Shown piece after piece: positions 29,351 through 37,975 of a stretch of DNA of 64,000 nt; position 1 is the stretch's first letter, and each line of letters begins with the position of its first letter. Location: contig NZ_JADNQZ010000058.1 in NCBI RefSeq assembly GCF_015709515.1, forward strand, positions 310,001-374,000, read 5' to 3'. A program made the position numbers and the translations under genes. The notes under the pieces were generated by a model. It searched no databases. It saw only the letters and a list, made by a program, of their open reading frames with translations, and had not been told where the DNA came from. The DNA is from Methylocystis sp. H62 (GTDB lineage: Bacteria; Pseudomonadota; Alphaproteobacteria; Rhizobiales; Beijerinckiaceae).

Positions 29351-30157
29351 TCACTCCAGCCGCGCCGGGGCCTCGAAGGCGCCGGCGTCGGTGACGATCG
29401 TGAGCGTCGCGTCGGCGGCCTTGGCGGGCGCACTGCCGGAAAAAAGCTTAAGCTCGAAGCCATCTCCCGCGCGCGTGCTTTCAATGAAGAGCGGCTCAGC
29501 CGCTTCGGCGAAGACGTCCTCGGCCTTGCCGGGTCCAAGGTAGCGCAGCCGCCACGACCCGTCCGCGCTATTCCGCGAGACTGCAAAGCGCTTCTTGGCC
29601 TCGGCCGCGGTGAGTTTCCGTGGCACCAGCCGTTCGGCTTCGGCGATCGCCGCCGCATGAGGCGAAGCGCCGTCGCGCGGCAGCTGCAAAGACAGATCGG
29701 CGCGCGCCGGCAGGCAGATCTTGCCGCAGGAGGCGTAGTCGAGCACGAGATTGAGCGTCACCGGCGCGTTGGGATCGCGCGGCGTCACCTTCAACGGCAG
29801 GACGACTCGCGCATCGTAGCCGGCGACGATGGTTCCGGCCTCGTCGATATGTTTCGGCGCGGGAAAGGACGGTTCGACCTTGGCGACATTGACCGATTTC
29901 GAAAAATCGAAGGCCGGCGCGGAGCCCGCCTCGCCAGGCTGGCGCCAATAGGTGATGGTTTCCGGCGCGAGCGCGATCTCGACGGCGGCGCGGTAAGCCC
30001 CGCCCTGCAGAGGGCCGGCGGACAAAAGCCGAGCGCTCGACGCCGCGCCCTTTACGACGGAAGACGCGAAGGCTGTGTTCTCGGCGCGCGACGCCGCCGG
30101 AAAGCTCTGCGCCAGCGTGACGGCTAGGGGCGCGTAGAGAAAGAATTTTGAGCGCAT
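29351..30157 (-). CDS. Exported DsbD N-terminal-domain-like protein
   Basis: Protein of 268 residues with a signal peptide (MRSKFFLYAPLAVTLAQSFPAASRA) and a domain like the alpha domain of DsbD, with the cysteine pair in DYASCGKICLPARADLSL (C-x3-C). It lacks the membrane and thioredoxin parts of DsbD. In Hyphomicrobiales such proteins often lie beside yqgE, as here (divergent). A role in periplasmic thiol exchange or cytochrome/copper centre maturation is an inference. Confidence 0.78.
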   Translation of the reverse strand: MRSKFFLYAPLAVTLAQSFPAASRAENTAFASSVVKGAASSARLLSAGPLQGGAYRAAVEIALAPETITYWRQPGEAGSAPAFDFSKSVNVAKVEPSFPAPKHIDEAGTIVAGYDARVVLPLKVTPRDPNAPVTLNLVLDYASCGKICLPARADLSLQLPRDGASPHAAAIAEAERLVPRKLTAAEAKKRFAVSRNSADGSWRLRYLGPGKAEDVFAEAAEPLFIESTRAGDGFELKLFSGSAPAKAADATLTIVTDAGAFEAPARLE

Positions 30158-30253
30158 CGTGATCCTTCGGCGCCCCCGGTCCCCCAGTCAAGGCAGTCAG
30201 TTACGTCATTTGCGCCGCTTGTCCTGAGGACGCGGCGGGCGTAGCATGACCCT

Positions 30254-30904
30254 ATGAGGCCGAGCGGCAAGAAGCAAGATTTCGCGGAGAGGGTGAGCGA
30301 GCGCCGCAGCGGTCGTCCCGACGAGCGCCGCTTTCTTGACGGCCAATTGCTGATCGCGATGCCGAGCATGTTGGATCAGCGCTTCGCGCGCTCGGTGATC
30401 TATCTCTGCGCCCATTCCGAAGAAGGCGCGATGGGCATCGTCGTCAACCAGGCGGCACGTGTGCGCAATTTTCCAGATTTGCTCGTGCAGCTGCAAGTGA
30501 TCGCGCCCCAGGAGCGCATCAGCCTGCCCAGCCGCGCCGAAGACATCCAGGTGCTGTCCGGAGGGCCGGTTCAGACCGACCGTGGTTTCGTGCTGCATAC
30601 GCCGGACTTCTTCCTCGACAATTCCACCTTGCCGATCGACGACGGCGTCTCGCTCACGGCGACGATCGACATTCTGCGCGCGATCGCGGCGGGGCGCGGT
30701 CCGGACCGAGCGCTGCTGGCGCTCGGCTATGCGGGTTGGGATCCGGGTCAGCTCGAAGAAGAGATTCAGCGCAATGGATGGCTGAATTGTCCGACCGATC
30801 CCGCGTTGCTGTTCGATCATGACCTCGAGACGAAATATGCGCGCGCGCTGCGCTCGATCGGCGTCGATCCACAACGGCTGTCGACACACGCGGGACACGC
30901 CTGA
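30254..30904 (+). CDS. yqgE: YqgE/AlgH family protein (DUF179)
   Basis: Protein of 216 residues containing the DUF179 pattern: [39 protein letters not shown], then [15 protein letters not shown] and [16 protein letters not shown]. The family's biochemical role is unsettled. The N-terminal ~27 residues before RFLDGQL are charged and may not be translated. It lies divergent to the DsbD-like gene. Confidence 0.92.
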   Translation: MRPSGKKQDFAERVSERRSGRPDERRFLDGQLLIAMPSMLDQRFARSVIYLCAHSEEGAMGIVVNQAARVRNFPDLLVQLQVIAPQERISLPSRAEDIQVLSGGPVQTDRGFVLHTPDFFLDNSTLPIDDGVSLTATIDILRAIAAGRGPDRALLALGYAGWDPGQLEEEIQRNGWLNCPTDPALLFDHDLETKYARALRSIGVDPQRLSTHAGHA

Positions 30905-30913
30905 GCACCGGAC

Positions 30914-31408
30914 TCAGAGTTGGTCGAAGGCTGGCGCGTAGTCGACCTGTCCCTCCTTGGCCGGAAGCTCGCCGTTGACCGCCAGGGCCTGAAAACACGG
31001 TCCCGCATATGGCGAGCTAAAGCCGACTGCAAGCTCGGGTCGGAATCCGAAACGGCCGTAAAAGGCGCCGTCGCCCAATACAAAAATTGCGGGCCACTGG
31101 TCTTTCTGCACATGCGCCAAGCTCCAGTGCAAAAGCGTGCTCGCGACGCCTTTTTGGCGATGCGTCGCTGCGACAGCGATAGGACCGAGCCCTAGAGCCG
31201 GGAAGGGTGCCCTCATTCTCGACAGGGCGACATAGCCGATGATGTCGCCGTCGATGGCGGCGACGCCGCCGAACACCAAGTCGCCTGCCTTGCGCAGCGC
31301 CTTGACGAGATCGGCCTCCCCGGATCGGTGGAAAGCGGCACGAAGCAAGTCGGTTATTTCCGGATGATCGTGCGGCGTCTCCTCGCGAAGATTTGCGCTT
31401 CGGGTCAT
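30914..31408 (-). CDS. GNAT family N-acetyltransferase (YhbS-like)
   Basis: Protein of 164 residues: acetyl-CoA binding segment LGPIAVAATHRQKGVASTLL, then the FVLGDGAFYGRFGFRPE stretch typical of YhbS-like acetyltransferases. The substrate is unknown. Its ATG overlaps the stop of the aldo/keto reductase (4 bp), so the pair is co-translated. Confidence 0.85.
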   Translation of the reverse strand: MTRSANLREETPHDHPEITDLLRAAFHRSGEADLVKALRKAGDLVFGGVAAIDGDIIGYVALSRMRAPFPALGLGPIAVAATHRQKGVASTLLHWSLAHVQKDQWPAIFVLGDGAFYGRFGFRPELAVGFSSPYAGPCFQALAVNGELPAKEGQVDYAPAFDQL

Positions 31409-32454
31409 GGCGCGGGGTTGCTGTGGAGATGGTGGATGGCGTCAATACGCCGCTCGATTTCAGGCGTGATCCTGAACTCCACCGACGCGAGGTCGGCTTT
31501 GAGCTGCGCCATCGTCGTCGCGCCGATAATATTCGATGTCACGAAGGGCCGGGACGTCACGAAGGCGATGGCGAGCTGCGCCGGATCGACTCCAAGATCT
31601 TGCGCGAGCGTCAGATAAGCGGCGATCGCTTTTTCGACTTCCGGCTTCTCATAACGCTGCGCGCGCTCAAACAGCGTCGTGCGCGCGCCGGGCGGCCGCG
31701 CGCCGCCCTGATATTTGCCGGTGAGGTATCCTTGCGCGAGCGGCGAATAGGCGAGCAAACCGACGTGCTCGCGCTCAGCGAACTCAGTGAGCCCGATCTC
31801 GAAGGTGCGGTTGACGAGGTTGTAGGCGTTTTGAATCGAGACGACGCGAGGCCCGAGGCCGAGTTCCGCAGCGCGCAGAAAGCGCGCCACGCCCCACGGC
31901 GTTTCGTTGGACAGGCCGATGTGCCGAACCTTGCCGGCCTGGACGAGCCGCGCCAGGGCTTCGAGCGTCTCTTCAATCGGAATTTCGTCGCGTTTCGTCG
32001 GCCGTCGATAGACCGTGCCGCCTGCGCCCCAAAGCGGTAGCGAACGATCCGGCCAATGCAATTGATAGAGATCGATGTAATCGGTCTGTAGCCGCTTCAG
32101 TGATCCCTCGATCGCAGAGTCGATATTCTTGGCGTCGAGAACCGTTCCGACGCGCCCCGGACGCAGCCAGTTGGCGTCGCCGCGGCCGGCGACCTTGGTG
32201 GCGATGATCGCCTTGTCGCGGTTCTTACGTGCGGCGAGCCAACTTCCGATGATGCGCTCGGAGGAGCCTTGAGTTTCTGGCCTCGGCGGAATGGAATAGA
32301 TTTCCGCCGTGTCGATGAAATTGACGCCGCAATCGAAGGCGTAATCCAATTGCGCATGGCCTTCGGCTTCGCTGTTCTGCTGTCCCCACATCATCGAGCC
32401 GAGACAGATGGCGGAGACGGAGAGATCGCTGTCCCCGAGTTTGCGGTATTCCAC
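31405..32454 (-). CDS. Aldo/keto reductase (Tas-like)
   Basis: NADPH-dependent reductase of 349 residues with the AKR catalytic tetrad: Asp and Tyr in DTAEIYSIP, Lys in IIATKVAG and His in LYQLHWPD. SNIIGATTMAQLKADL near the C-terminus is the phosphate-binding region. It is closest to Tas/YajO-type reductases that act on aldehydes; the substrate is not known. It lies downstream of the two ParA-like genes but with no overlap. Confidence 0.9.
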   Translation of the reverse strand: MEYRKLGDSDLSVSAICLGSMMWGQQNSEAEGHAQLDYAFDCGVNFIDTAEIYSIPPRPETQGSSERIIGSWLAARKNRDKAIIATKVAGRGDANWLRPGRVGTVLDAKNIDSAIEGSLKRLQTDYIDLYQLHWPDRSLPLWGAGGTVYRRPTKRDEIPIEETLEALARLVQAGKVRHIGLSNETPWGVARFLRAAELGLGPRVVSIQNAYNLVNRTFEIGLTEFAEREHVGLLAYSPLAQGYLTGKYQGGARPPGARTTLFERAQRYEKPEVEKAIAAYLTLAQDLGVDPAQLAIAFVTSRPFVTSNIIGATTMAQLKADLASVEFRITPEIERRIDAIHHLHSNPAP

Positions 32455-32466
32455 GGCGCCCGTCCT

Positions 32467-33180
32467 TTAACGAAGCCATTCGCTCGACTGCAGCTCGAGC
32501 CGCAATTCGAAGCTTTGAAATTGGGTGAAGATTGGCGACAGCCATGCTTTGAGCGCCGCGCGAACCACGAGCGACATTCCTGCGGGCGGCTCCCGCATGA
32601 AGCGGGACAGCGACAGATCGACGTCGTTGAGCGCGCGCGCGATCGGCGCCTCAAGACTCGGGATCACGAATTTGCCGCTCGCTGGATAGCGCGCAAGAAT
32701 CGCCAACGAGTCGGCGCCGAGCGGCGAGGCGCCGCGATTGTGGATGACGTTCATCATGAGATCCGGCCAAGTGGTCTTGAGGACGAGCGCGCTGTTCGCC
32801 GCGCTCTCCGTGACGTCCGTCTGAAAGAGCACGATCGGCTCCACGCCGCGCCGCCGCGCTTCTTCGAGAAAGCCAATTTCGGCGATGGTCGCGAACAGAC
32901 GCTCATAGGAGCGATGCCAGACGTCGACGATCTTTGGCGTCTCGTCGGCGACGAGCAGGCGGTCGAACAGCGAAATCTGTCCCTTGATCTCGCTAACGTC
33001 GACGATGCGCGTCGCTTCCGGAAAGAACACTGCATAAAGCGGCTCCCGGAAATCCGTGTCAAAGCCTTCCACGTCGACATTGCGCGACAAATAATAATCG
33101 GTCAGCAAACGCGCCGCTGTCGTCACGCCTGTTCGCGAGTGCGGCGAGCAAACGAAGAACGCAAGAGTGCGAGGCGCCAT
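32467..33180 (-). CDS. ParA/MinD-like protein with degenerate Walker A
   Basis: Protein of 237 residues. The start resembles a deviant Walker A ATPase, but residues 11-21 read CSPHSRTGVTT instead of the KGGVGKTT pattern, so both signature lysines are missing. The fold otherwise seems kept (RLLTDYYLSRNVDVEGFDTD, then IVLFQTDVTESAANSALVLK). It lies 37 bp downstream of an intact ParA-like gene, suggesting an active and an inactive partner. Start at ATG 33180. Function unknown. Confidence 0.6.
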   Translation of the reverse strand: MAPRTLAFFVCSPHSRTGVTTAARLLTDYYLSRNVDVEGFDTDFREPLYAVFFPEATRIVDVSEIKGQISLFDRLLVADETPKIVDVWHRSYERLFATIAEIGFLEEARRRGVEPIVLFQTDVTESAANSALVLKTTWPDLMMNVIHNRGASPLGADSLAILARYPASGKFVIPSLEAPIARALNDVDLSLSRFMREPPAGMSLVVRAALKAWLSPIFTQFQSFELRLELQSSEWLR

Positions 33181-33217
33181 GTGGTCTTCGCGGAGACGAT
33201 GCGCGCCGCCGCGACCT

Positions 33218-34054
33218 CTATCGCCTCTTATCGCCGACAAGATCGAGAAGGCCGACCCGTTCGAACTCGTCGGCGACGCGCGCCAGCCAGGTGCGGACAT
33301 AGCCGCGCAACACGAACGAATGCTCCGCCGGGCGACCCTGCGCGTCCTGATTGCCGATGAATGTCGAGAACGGCGTGCCGGATAGCTCGACCTGCTCGTA
33401 GGCAAGTTCGCTGAGCTTGGGAATCGTGATCTCGCCCGAGGTGACGACATGCTCGAAATATTTCGCGTGCGTTTGTGGATCCCATTCGAAGAAGGTCGTG
33501 TCGTTGACGTGATTCTTCACCATGAAATAATTGGCGTCCGCGACGTAGGGCGCGATTTCGGCGATCTCCTCCAGCGAAGCGATGGAGGGCCCGATCACAT
33601 GCAGCAGCACGAAGCGGAATTCGCCGCCTTTCACCGCATCGAAGAAGCCGATTTCGTCGAGCGCCCCGAGCGCCGGGCTCAACCCGCCGGCGCGCACGTC
33701 GATGACGCTGACCTTGGCCTGCGACGTGTTCAGCGTGTCGATGATCTTCATCTGGTCCGAGGGTTCGGTCAGATCGACGATCATCGTCTCGTCAGGGTGG
33801 AAGCGGTGAAGCGTTCCGCGCGGCGTCTCGGTGTCGAACGCCCGCGTATGGATGTCATTGAGCGAAAGAAAATCGAGGATGGCTCTGGCGATCGTGGTTT
33901 TGCCGACGCCGCCCTTGTCCGCGCCAACGACGATGACCGCCGGGCGCGCGGCGGCGTTCGCGGCGACGGCCGGAGCCTCGGCCTTACGCGGCCGGCTTTC
34001 CGGCTCCCGTTTCGCGGGCGCTTCCCTGGTGATTTTGACCGGCTTCTTGACCAT
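33218..34054 (-). CDS. ParA-like ATPase
   Basis: Protein of 278 residues with a Pro/Ala/Lys-rich N-terminal tail (1-38) followed by a deviant Walker A GADKGGVGKTT at 44-54, which carries both signature lysines, then FDTETPRGTLHRFHP and VIDVRAGGLSPAL. It belongs to the ParA/MinD ATPase group, but no ParB or replication gene is nearby, so plasmid or chromosome partitioning is unlikely. It could position a protein complex. A 12-bp dyad lies 43 bp upstream of the start. Confidence 0.75.
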   Translation of the reverse strand: MVKKPVKITREAPAKREPESRPRKAEAPAVAANAAARPAVIVVGADKGGVGKTTIARAILDFLSLNDIHTRAFDTETPRGTLHRFHPDETMIVDLTEPSDQMKIIDTLNTSQAKVSVIDVRAGGLSPALGALDEIGFFDAVKGGEFRFVLLHVIGPSIASLEEIAEIAPYVADANYFMVKNHVNDTTFFEWDPQTHAKYFEHVVTSGEITIPKLSELAYEQVELSGTPFSTFIGNQDAQGRPAEHSFVLRGYVRTWLARVADEFERVGLLDLVGDKRR

Positions 34055-34329
34055 GGGTGCTCCTATCGCATGTCGCGCTGGCGCCGCTGTTTATGAATGA
34101 CAAGCGCTCAACAAACATGGTTTTTAGCGCTTGTCATGCTCTGTTTCAGCTAACGGCGGATGGCGCTCCAATTGTGACGCGCTTAAAACAACACGTGAAA
34201 TATGTAATTAAACACAAGCACCACAATATGGTCGTGAATTGACATTCGTGCGGTTTGGAGGTTTATGCGTTCGAAATACAGAACGTCCGTGGCTGCTGGC
34301 TGGCGCGGACCAGGTCGGCGCGTCAAGGC
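34055..34329. other. Divergent intergenic region with AT-rich stretch
   Basis: 275 bp between the ParA-like gene and the sulfate operon. It holds a 12-bp perfect dyad (34097-34137). An AT-rich part (34185-34245) contains TTGACA at 34239-34244, 17 bp ahead of TTTATG; this is a plausible but weak sigma-70 promoter for the ferredoxin gene. A CysB-type activator site is possible but cannot be recognised. Confidence 0.45.
34097..34137. promoter_or_regulatory. Perfect 12-bp inverted repeat, candidate operator
   Basis: ATGACAAGCGCT (34097-34108) is exactly mirrored by AGCGCTTGTCAT (34126-34137) across a 17-bp spacer. No U-run follows on either strand, so a binding site is more likely than a terminator. 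It sits just upstream of the ParA-like gene and within the shared divergent region. Confidence 0.55.
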
Positions 34330-34701
34330 ATGAGCAATATCGAGAATATCGTCGCGCGGCGGCCCGCCGAATCGTCGCAGCAGAGTCTGCCGACCCTGCA
34401 CGTCGAGGATCGCAGCGGCGTTGTCCATGAACTCGAAGCCGTCGAAGGCTGGCGGCTGATGGAGATCTTGCGCGACCATGGGGTCGGCATGGACAACACT
34501 TGTGGCGGCGCTCTTGCATGTGCGGAGTGCCACGTCGTTCTCGACGCGGAATCGGCCTGCCGCGTGCCGCCGCCGCGCGAAGAGGAAGTCGAAAAGCTCG
34601 ATGAATTGCCGATGCTTTACGAAAACTCGCGTCTCTCCTGCCAGATCATCTGGTCCGATGAGATGAGCGGCCTTCGGCTAAAGCTGGCGCAGGAAACGTG
34701 A
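34330..34701 (+). CDS. 2Fe-2S ferredoxin (adrenodoxin type)
   Basis: Ferredoxin of 123 residues. Cluster ligands: C-x5-C-x2-C in NTCGGALACAECHVV and a fourth Cys in NSRLSCQIIW; the acidic PPPREEEVEKLDELP loop is typical of the adrenodoxin/FdVI group. It starts at ATG 34330; a TTG-started extension at 34255 is less likely. As first gene of the sulfate operon, with no cysJ or cysG nearby, it may be the electron donor to CysI; this is an inference from position. Confidence 0.85.
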   Translation: MSNIENIVARRPAESSQQSLPTLHVEDRSGVVHELEAVEGWRLMEILRDHGVGMDNTCGGALACAECHVVLDAESACRVPPPREEEVEKLDELPMLYENSRLSCQIIWSDEMSGLRLKLAQET

Positions 34702-35018
34702 TGCCCGTCTTCAAACATCCCCAGATCCTGATCGCGTCGAATTTGACGGACGGCGAAGTGGTGTTTCTCGGCCCCTCGGGCTGGGAGCGCGACCACCGTC
34801 GCGCGCGCGTCGCGCGGAAGGCCGACGAGGCCGCCGCGCTCGAAGCCTTGGGCAAGGGCGACATTTCAGCCAATCGCGTGGTCGACGTCTATCTCGCCGA
34901 CGTCGAGATCGGGAGCGACGGCGCGCCGACGCCGTTACATTATCGAGAGAAGATGCGCGTGAAGGGACCGAGCGTTCGCCTTGATCTCGGCAAGCAGGCG
35001 GGCGAGGGCGCGCTATGA
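34701..35018 (+). CDS. DUF2849 protein
   Basis: About 105 residues: FKHPQILIASNLTDGEVVFLG...WERDHRRARVARKADEAAALEALGKGD...NRVVDVYLADVEI...PLHYREKMRVKGPSV. This pattern matches DUF2849 proteins that lie next to sulfite reductase genes in alphaproteobacteria, sometimes fused to cysG. Its role is unknown; help in siroheme or sulfite reductase function is often assumed. It overlaps the ferredoxin stop and the cysI start. Confidence 0.85.
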   Translation: MPVFKHPQILIASNLTDGEVVFLGPSGWERDHRRARVARKADEAAALEALGKGDISANRVVDVYLADVEIGSDGAPTPLHYREKMRVKGPSVRLDLGKQAGEGAL

Positions 35019-36739
35019 CGGCGGTCGATCTGCGTGTGGCGCAGCGGCCCAATGCGCCGATGACCACCTATCGTTACGATGAATATGACGCGGCTTTTGT
35101 AAGCGAACGCGTCGCGGAATTTCGTGAGCAGGTCAATCGGCGACTTTCCGGCGCGCTGACGGAAGAGGAGTTCCGCCCGTTCCGGCTGATGAACGGACTC
35201 TATCTGCAGCTACACGCCTATATGCTGCGCGTCGCCATTCCCTATGGCACGCTGACGGCGCGGCAGATGCGCCGGCTCGCCGATATCGCGGATAGATGGG
35301 ACAAGGGCTACGGCCATTTCACGACGCGCCAGAACCTCCAATACAATTGGCCCAAGCTCGTCGATACGCCGGACATTCTGGAATCGCTGGCGGACGTCGA
35401 GATGCACGCCATCCAGACGTCGGGCAATTGCATTCGCAATGTGACGGCCGATCACTTCGCCGGCGTCGCGCCGGACGAGATCGAAGATCCTCGGCCGACC
35501 GCCGAGTTTCTCCGCCAATGGTCGAGCCTGCATTCGGAGTTCTCGTTCCTGCCGCGCAAGTTCAAGATTGCGGTGACAGGCGCCGCGCATGATCGCGCCG
35601 CCATCCTGGTGCATGACATCGGCCTGCGCGTTGTCAAGAACGATACGGGAGAGATCGGCTATCAGGTCGTGGTCGGCGGCGGACTCGGCCGTTCGCCCTT
35701 TATCGGCAAGGTCGTCGGCGACTTCGTGCCGCGCGAGGATCTGCTCGCCTTTCTCGAGGCGATCCTGCGCGTCTATAACCGCTTCGGCAGGCGCGACAAC
35801 AAATACAAGGCGCGAGTCAAAATTCTCGTCCACGAGAAGGGAATTGACGAAATCCGCGCCGCGGTCGAAGCCGAATTCGCGGCGATGGACCGCTCGGCAT
35901 TCGACCACGACCCTGAGGAGTTTGCGCGCATCGCCGCTTTCTTCGCGCCGCCGCCCTATGAGTCGCTGCCGGCGACGTCCGCCTTGCTGCGCGCCGCGAA
36001 ACTGGAGACGCCGGCTTTCGCCAATTTCGTCGATGTCAACGTCGGCGCGCACAAGATCCCCGGCTACGCCATCGTCACCGTTTCGTTGAAGCCCATCGGC
36101 GGCGTTCCAGGCGACGCGACGTCCGAACAGATGCGCGTGCTCGCCGAGGCGAGCGAGCGCTTCGGTTTTGGCGAGCTGCGCGTCAGCCATGAGCAAAACA
36201 TCATCCTGCCGCATGTGAAGCAGGACGATCTTTTCGCCCTGTGGAGCATGCTCGACGCCGCTGGTCTTGCGACGGCGAACGCCGGTCTCGTCTCCGACAT
36301 CATCTCGTGCCCCGGTCTCGACTATTGCTCGCTCGCCACCGCGCGCTCGATTCCCATCGCGCAGGCGATCTCGAAGCGCTTCTCCGACATGTCGAGGCAG
36401 CGGCGCATCGGCAAACTCGGCGTCAAGATCTCAGGCTGCATCAACGCCTGCGGTCATCACCATGTCGGCGCGATCGGCATTCTCGGCCTGGAGAAGAAGG
36501 GCCAGGAATCCTATCAGATCACGCTCGGCGGCGACCCGACCTTCTCCGCGTCGATCGGCGAAATTCTGGGACCTGGGGTCACCGCCGAGCAGGTGCCCGA
36601 CGTCGTCGAACATCTCGTTGACTACTATCTCGCCGAGCGCGAGGAGGGCGAAGCCTTCATCGACACCTGGCGCCGGATCGGTCATGCGCGGTTCAAAGAC
36701 GTTCTGCGTCGGGAGGGCGAAGATGGCGCTGATATCTGA
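35015..36739 (+). CDS. cysI: Sulfite reductase hemoprotein (nitrite/sulfite reductase family)
   Basis: Six-electron reductase of sulfite to sulfide with siroheme and a 4Fe-4S cluster, 574 residues. Two ferrite-like repeats are visible, the first with HFTTRQNLQYNWPKL and the second with RVSHEQNIILPHV. The cluster/siroheme cysteines lie in SCPGLDYCSLATARS and KISGCINACGHHHVG. Length is that of the alphaproteobacterial single-subunit CysI. With a ferredoxin gene at the operon head and no flavoprotein CysJ, electrons probably come from ferredoxin. Confidence 0.93.
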   Translation: MTAVDLRVAQRPNAPMTTYRYDEYDAAFVSERVAEFREQVNRRLSGALTEEEFRPFRLMNGLYLQLHAYMLRVAIPYGTLTARQMRRLADIADRWDKGYGHFTTRQNLQYNWPKLVDTPDILESLADVEMHAIQTSGNCIRNVTADHFAGVAPDEIEDPRPTAEFLRQWSSLHSEFSFLPRKFKIAVTGAAHDRAAILVHDIGLRVVKNDTGEIGYQVVVGGGLGRSPFIGKVVGDFVPREDLLAFLEAILRVYNRFGRRDNKYKARVKILVHEKGIDEIRAAVEAEFAAMDRSAFDHDPEEFARIAAFFAPPPYESLPATSALLRAAKLETPAFANFVDVNVGAHKIPGYAIVTVSLKPIGGVPGDATSEQMRVLAEASERFGFGELRVSHEQNIILPHVKQDDLFALWSMLDAAGLATANAGLVSDIISCPGLDYCSLATARSIPIAQAISKRFSDMSRQRRIGKLGVKISGCINACGHHHVGAIGILGLEKKGQESYQITLGGDPTFSASIGEILGPGVTAEQVPDVVEHLVDYYLAEREEGEAFIDTWRRIGHARFKDVLRREGEDGADI

Positions 36740-37229
36740 CGGCCGCTTCATCGAGGATGCATGGCGCCGACTTGCCGACGAGGAAGCGCTGCCGAAGACC
36801 GGCAAGTTCATCGTGTCGTTGCCGCGACTCGAACATGCCGTGGAGGTCCTCGGGCCGACGGCCACGTTCGGCGTGATCATTCCGAACACGACGGAACCGT
36901 CGGCGCTCATCGCGGCCCTGCCGCGGCTCGACCTCATCTCGATCGCTTTCCCGGCTTTCGCTGACGGCCGCGGCTTCTCTTTGGCGCGCCTGTTGCGGCG
37001 GGCGGCGTTCAAAGGCGAGTTGCGGGCCAGCGGGCGTCTCGTCGCCGACCAATATCCGCACGCGATCGGCTGCGGCTTCGATACGATCGAAATCCCCGAC
37101 GATCTGGCCGAACGCCAGGACGAAGGACAGTGGCGCGCCGCGCTCAACGCCTATTCAATGAGCTATCAGCGTGGCTACGCCGGGCGCGGCTCGATCCTCG
37201 AAGCGCGCCGAAAGGCGGTGCGTTCATGA
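36723..37229 (+). CDS. DUF934 protein of the cys operon
   Basis: Protein of 168 residues with the DUF934 features: SDGRFIEDAWRRLADE, ISIAFPAFADGRGFSLARLLR and YPHAIGCGFDTIEI. The family is regularly found between cysI and cysH in proteobacteria, and is described as an oxidoreductase-related protein without a proven reaction. The start at ATG 36723 overlaps cysI by 17 bp. The stop overlaps cysH (ATGA), showing tight coupling. Confidence 0.88.
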   Translation: MALISDGRFIEDAWRRLADEEALPKTGKFIVSLPRLEHAVEVLGPTATFGVIIPNTTEPSALIAALPRLDLISIAFPAFADGRGFSLARLLRRAAFKGELRASGRLVADQYPHAIGCGFDTIEIPDDLAERQDEGQWRAALNAYSMSYQRGYAGRGSILEARRKAVRS

Positions 37230-37975
37230 AGCCTTCGATCCCCGAAACGCTGGCGCCGCGACTGGCGCCGCTCGATCTCGATCATCGTTTGCTGCTCGTG
37301 CGCGAGTTCATTCCCGGCCGGATCGTCTTCACCACGAGTTTTGGCGTCGAGGATCAGTTCATCGCGCATTCGATCTTCACGCAGGGCCTCGATATCGACG
37401 TCGCGACGATCGACACGGGGCGGCTCTTTCCCGAAACCTATGAGCTGTGGGAGCGCACCGAAGCGCGCTATGCGCGGCGTATTCGCGCGGTTTACCCGCA
37501 GGCCGCGCCGCTCGAAGCGCTCATCGAGGAGCAGGGGATCAACGGCTTTTATAAGTCCGTGGACGCGCGCAAGGCCTGCTGTCATGTTCGCAAGGTTGAA
37601 CCGCTGTCGCGGCTGCTCGAGGGTGTTTCCGGCTGGGTGACGGGGCTTCGCGCGGATCAGTCGCAGGCGCGCGCCGAGGCGCCGCTCATCGCCTTCGATG
37701 AGACGCACAGGGTGCTCAAGCTCAATCCGCTCGCAGATTACACGCGCGACGCGGTCGTCGCCGCGGTCGAGGAGTTTTCAGTGCCGATCAACGATCTCCA
37801 CGCCAAGGGATTTCTATCGATCGGCTGCGCGCCGTGCACGCGCGCGGTGCTGCCCGGTGAGGACGAACGCGCCGGACGCTGGTGGTGGGAAGAAGACAAC
37901 AAGAAGGAATGCGGCCTGCATGTCGGCGAAGACGGCGTGTTGCGTCGCGGCGCGCCGCAGGAGGCGAGCCTATGA
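37226..37975 (+). CDS. cysH: Adenylyl-sulfate (APS) reductase, CysH family
   Basis: Reduces adenylyl sulfate to sulfite and AMP. The 249-residue protein has the PAPS/APS reductase fold ([29 protein letters not shown]). The cysteine pattern [12 protein letters not shown] plus GCAPCTRAV is the four-Cys set of 4Fe-4S enzymes using APS directly, not the cluster-free PAPS type. This agrees with the absence of an APS kinase (CysC). The C-terminus RWWWEE...KKECGLH has the usual reactive cysteine. Confidence 0.93.
   Translation: MKPSIPETLAPRLAPLDLDHRLLLVREFIPGRIVFTTSFGVEDQFIAHSIFTQGLDIDVATIDTGRLFPETYELWERTEARYARRIRAVYPQAAPLEALIEEQGINGFYKSVDARKACCHVRKVEPLSRLLEGVSGWVTGLRADQSQARAEAPLIAFDETHRVLKLNPLADYTRDAVVAAVEEFSVPINDLHAKGFLSIGCAPCTRAVLPGEDERAGRWWWEEDNKKECGLHVGEDGVLRRGAPQEASL

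Noticed and set aside
33218-34054. Plasmid or chromosome partition locus
   Set aside because: No ParB, no parS-like repeats and no replication genes nearby; surroundings are chromosomal housekeeping genes.
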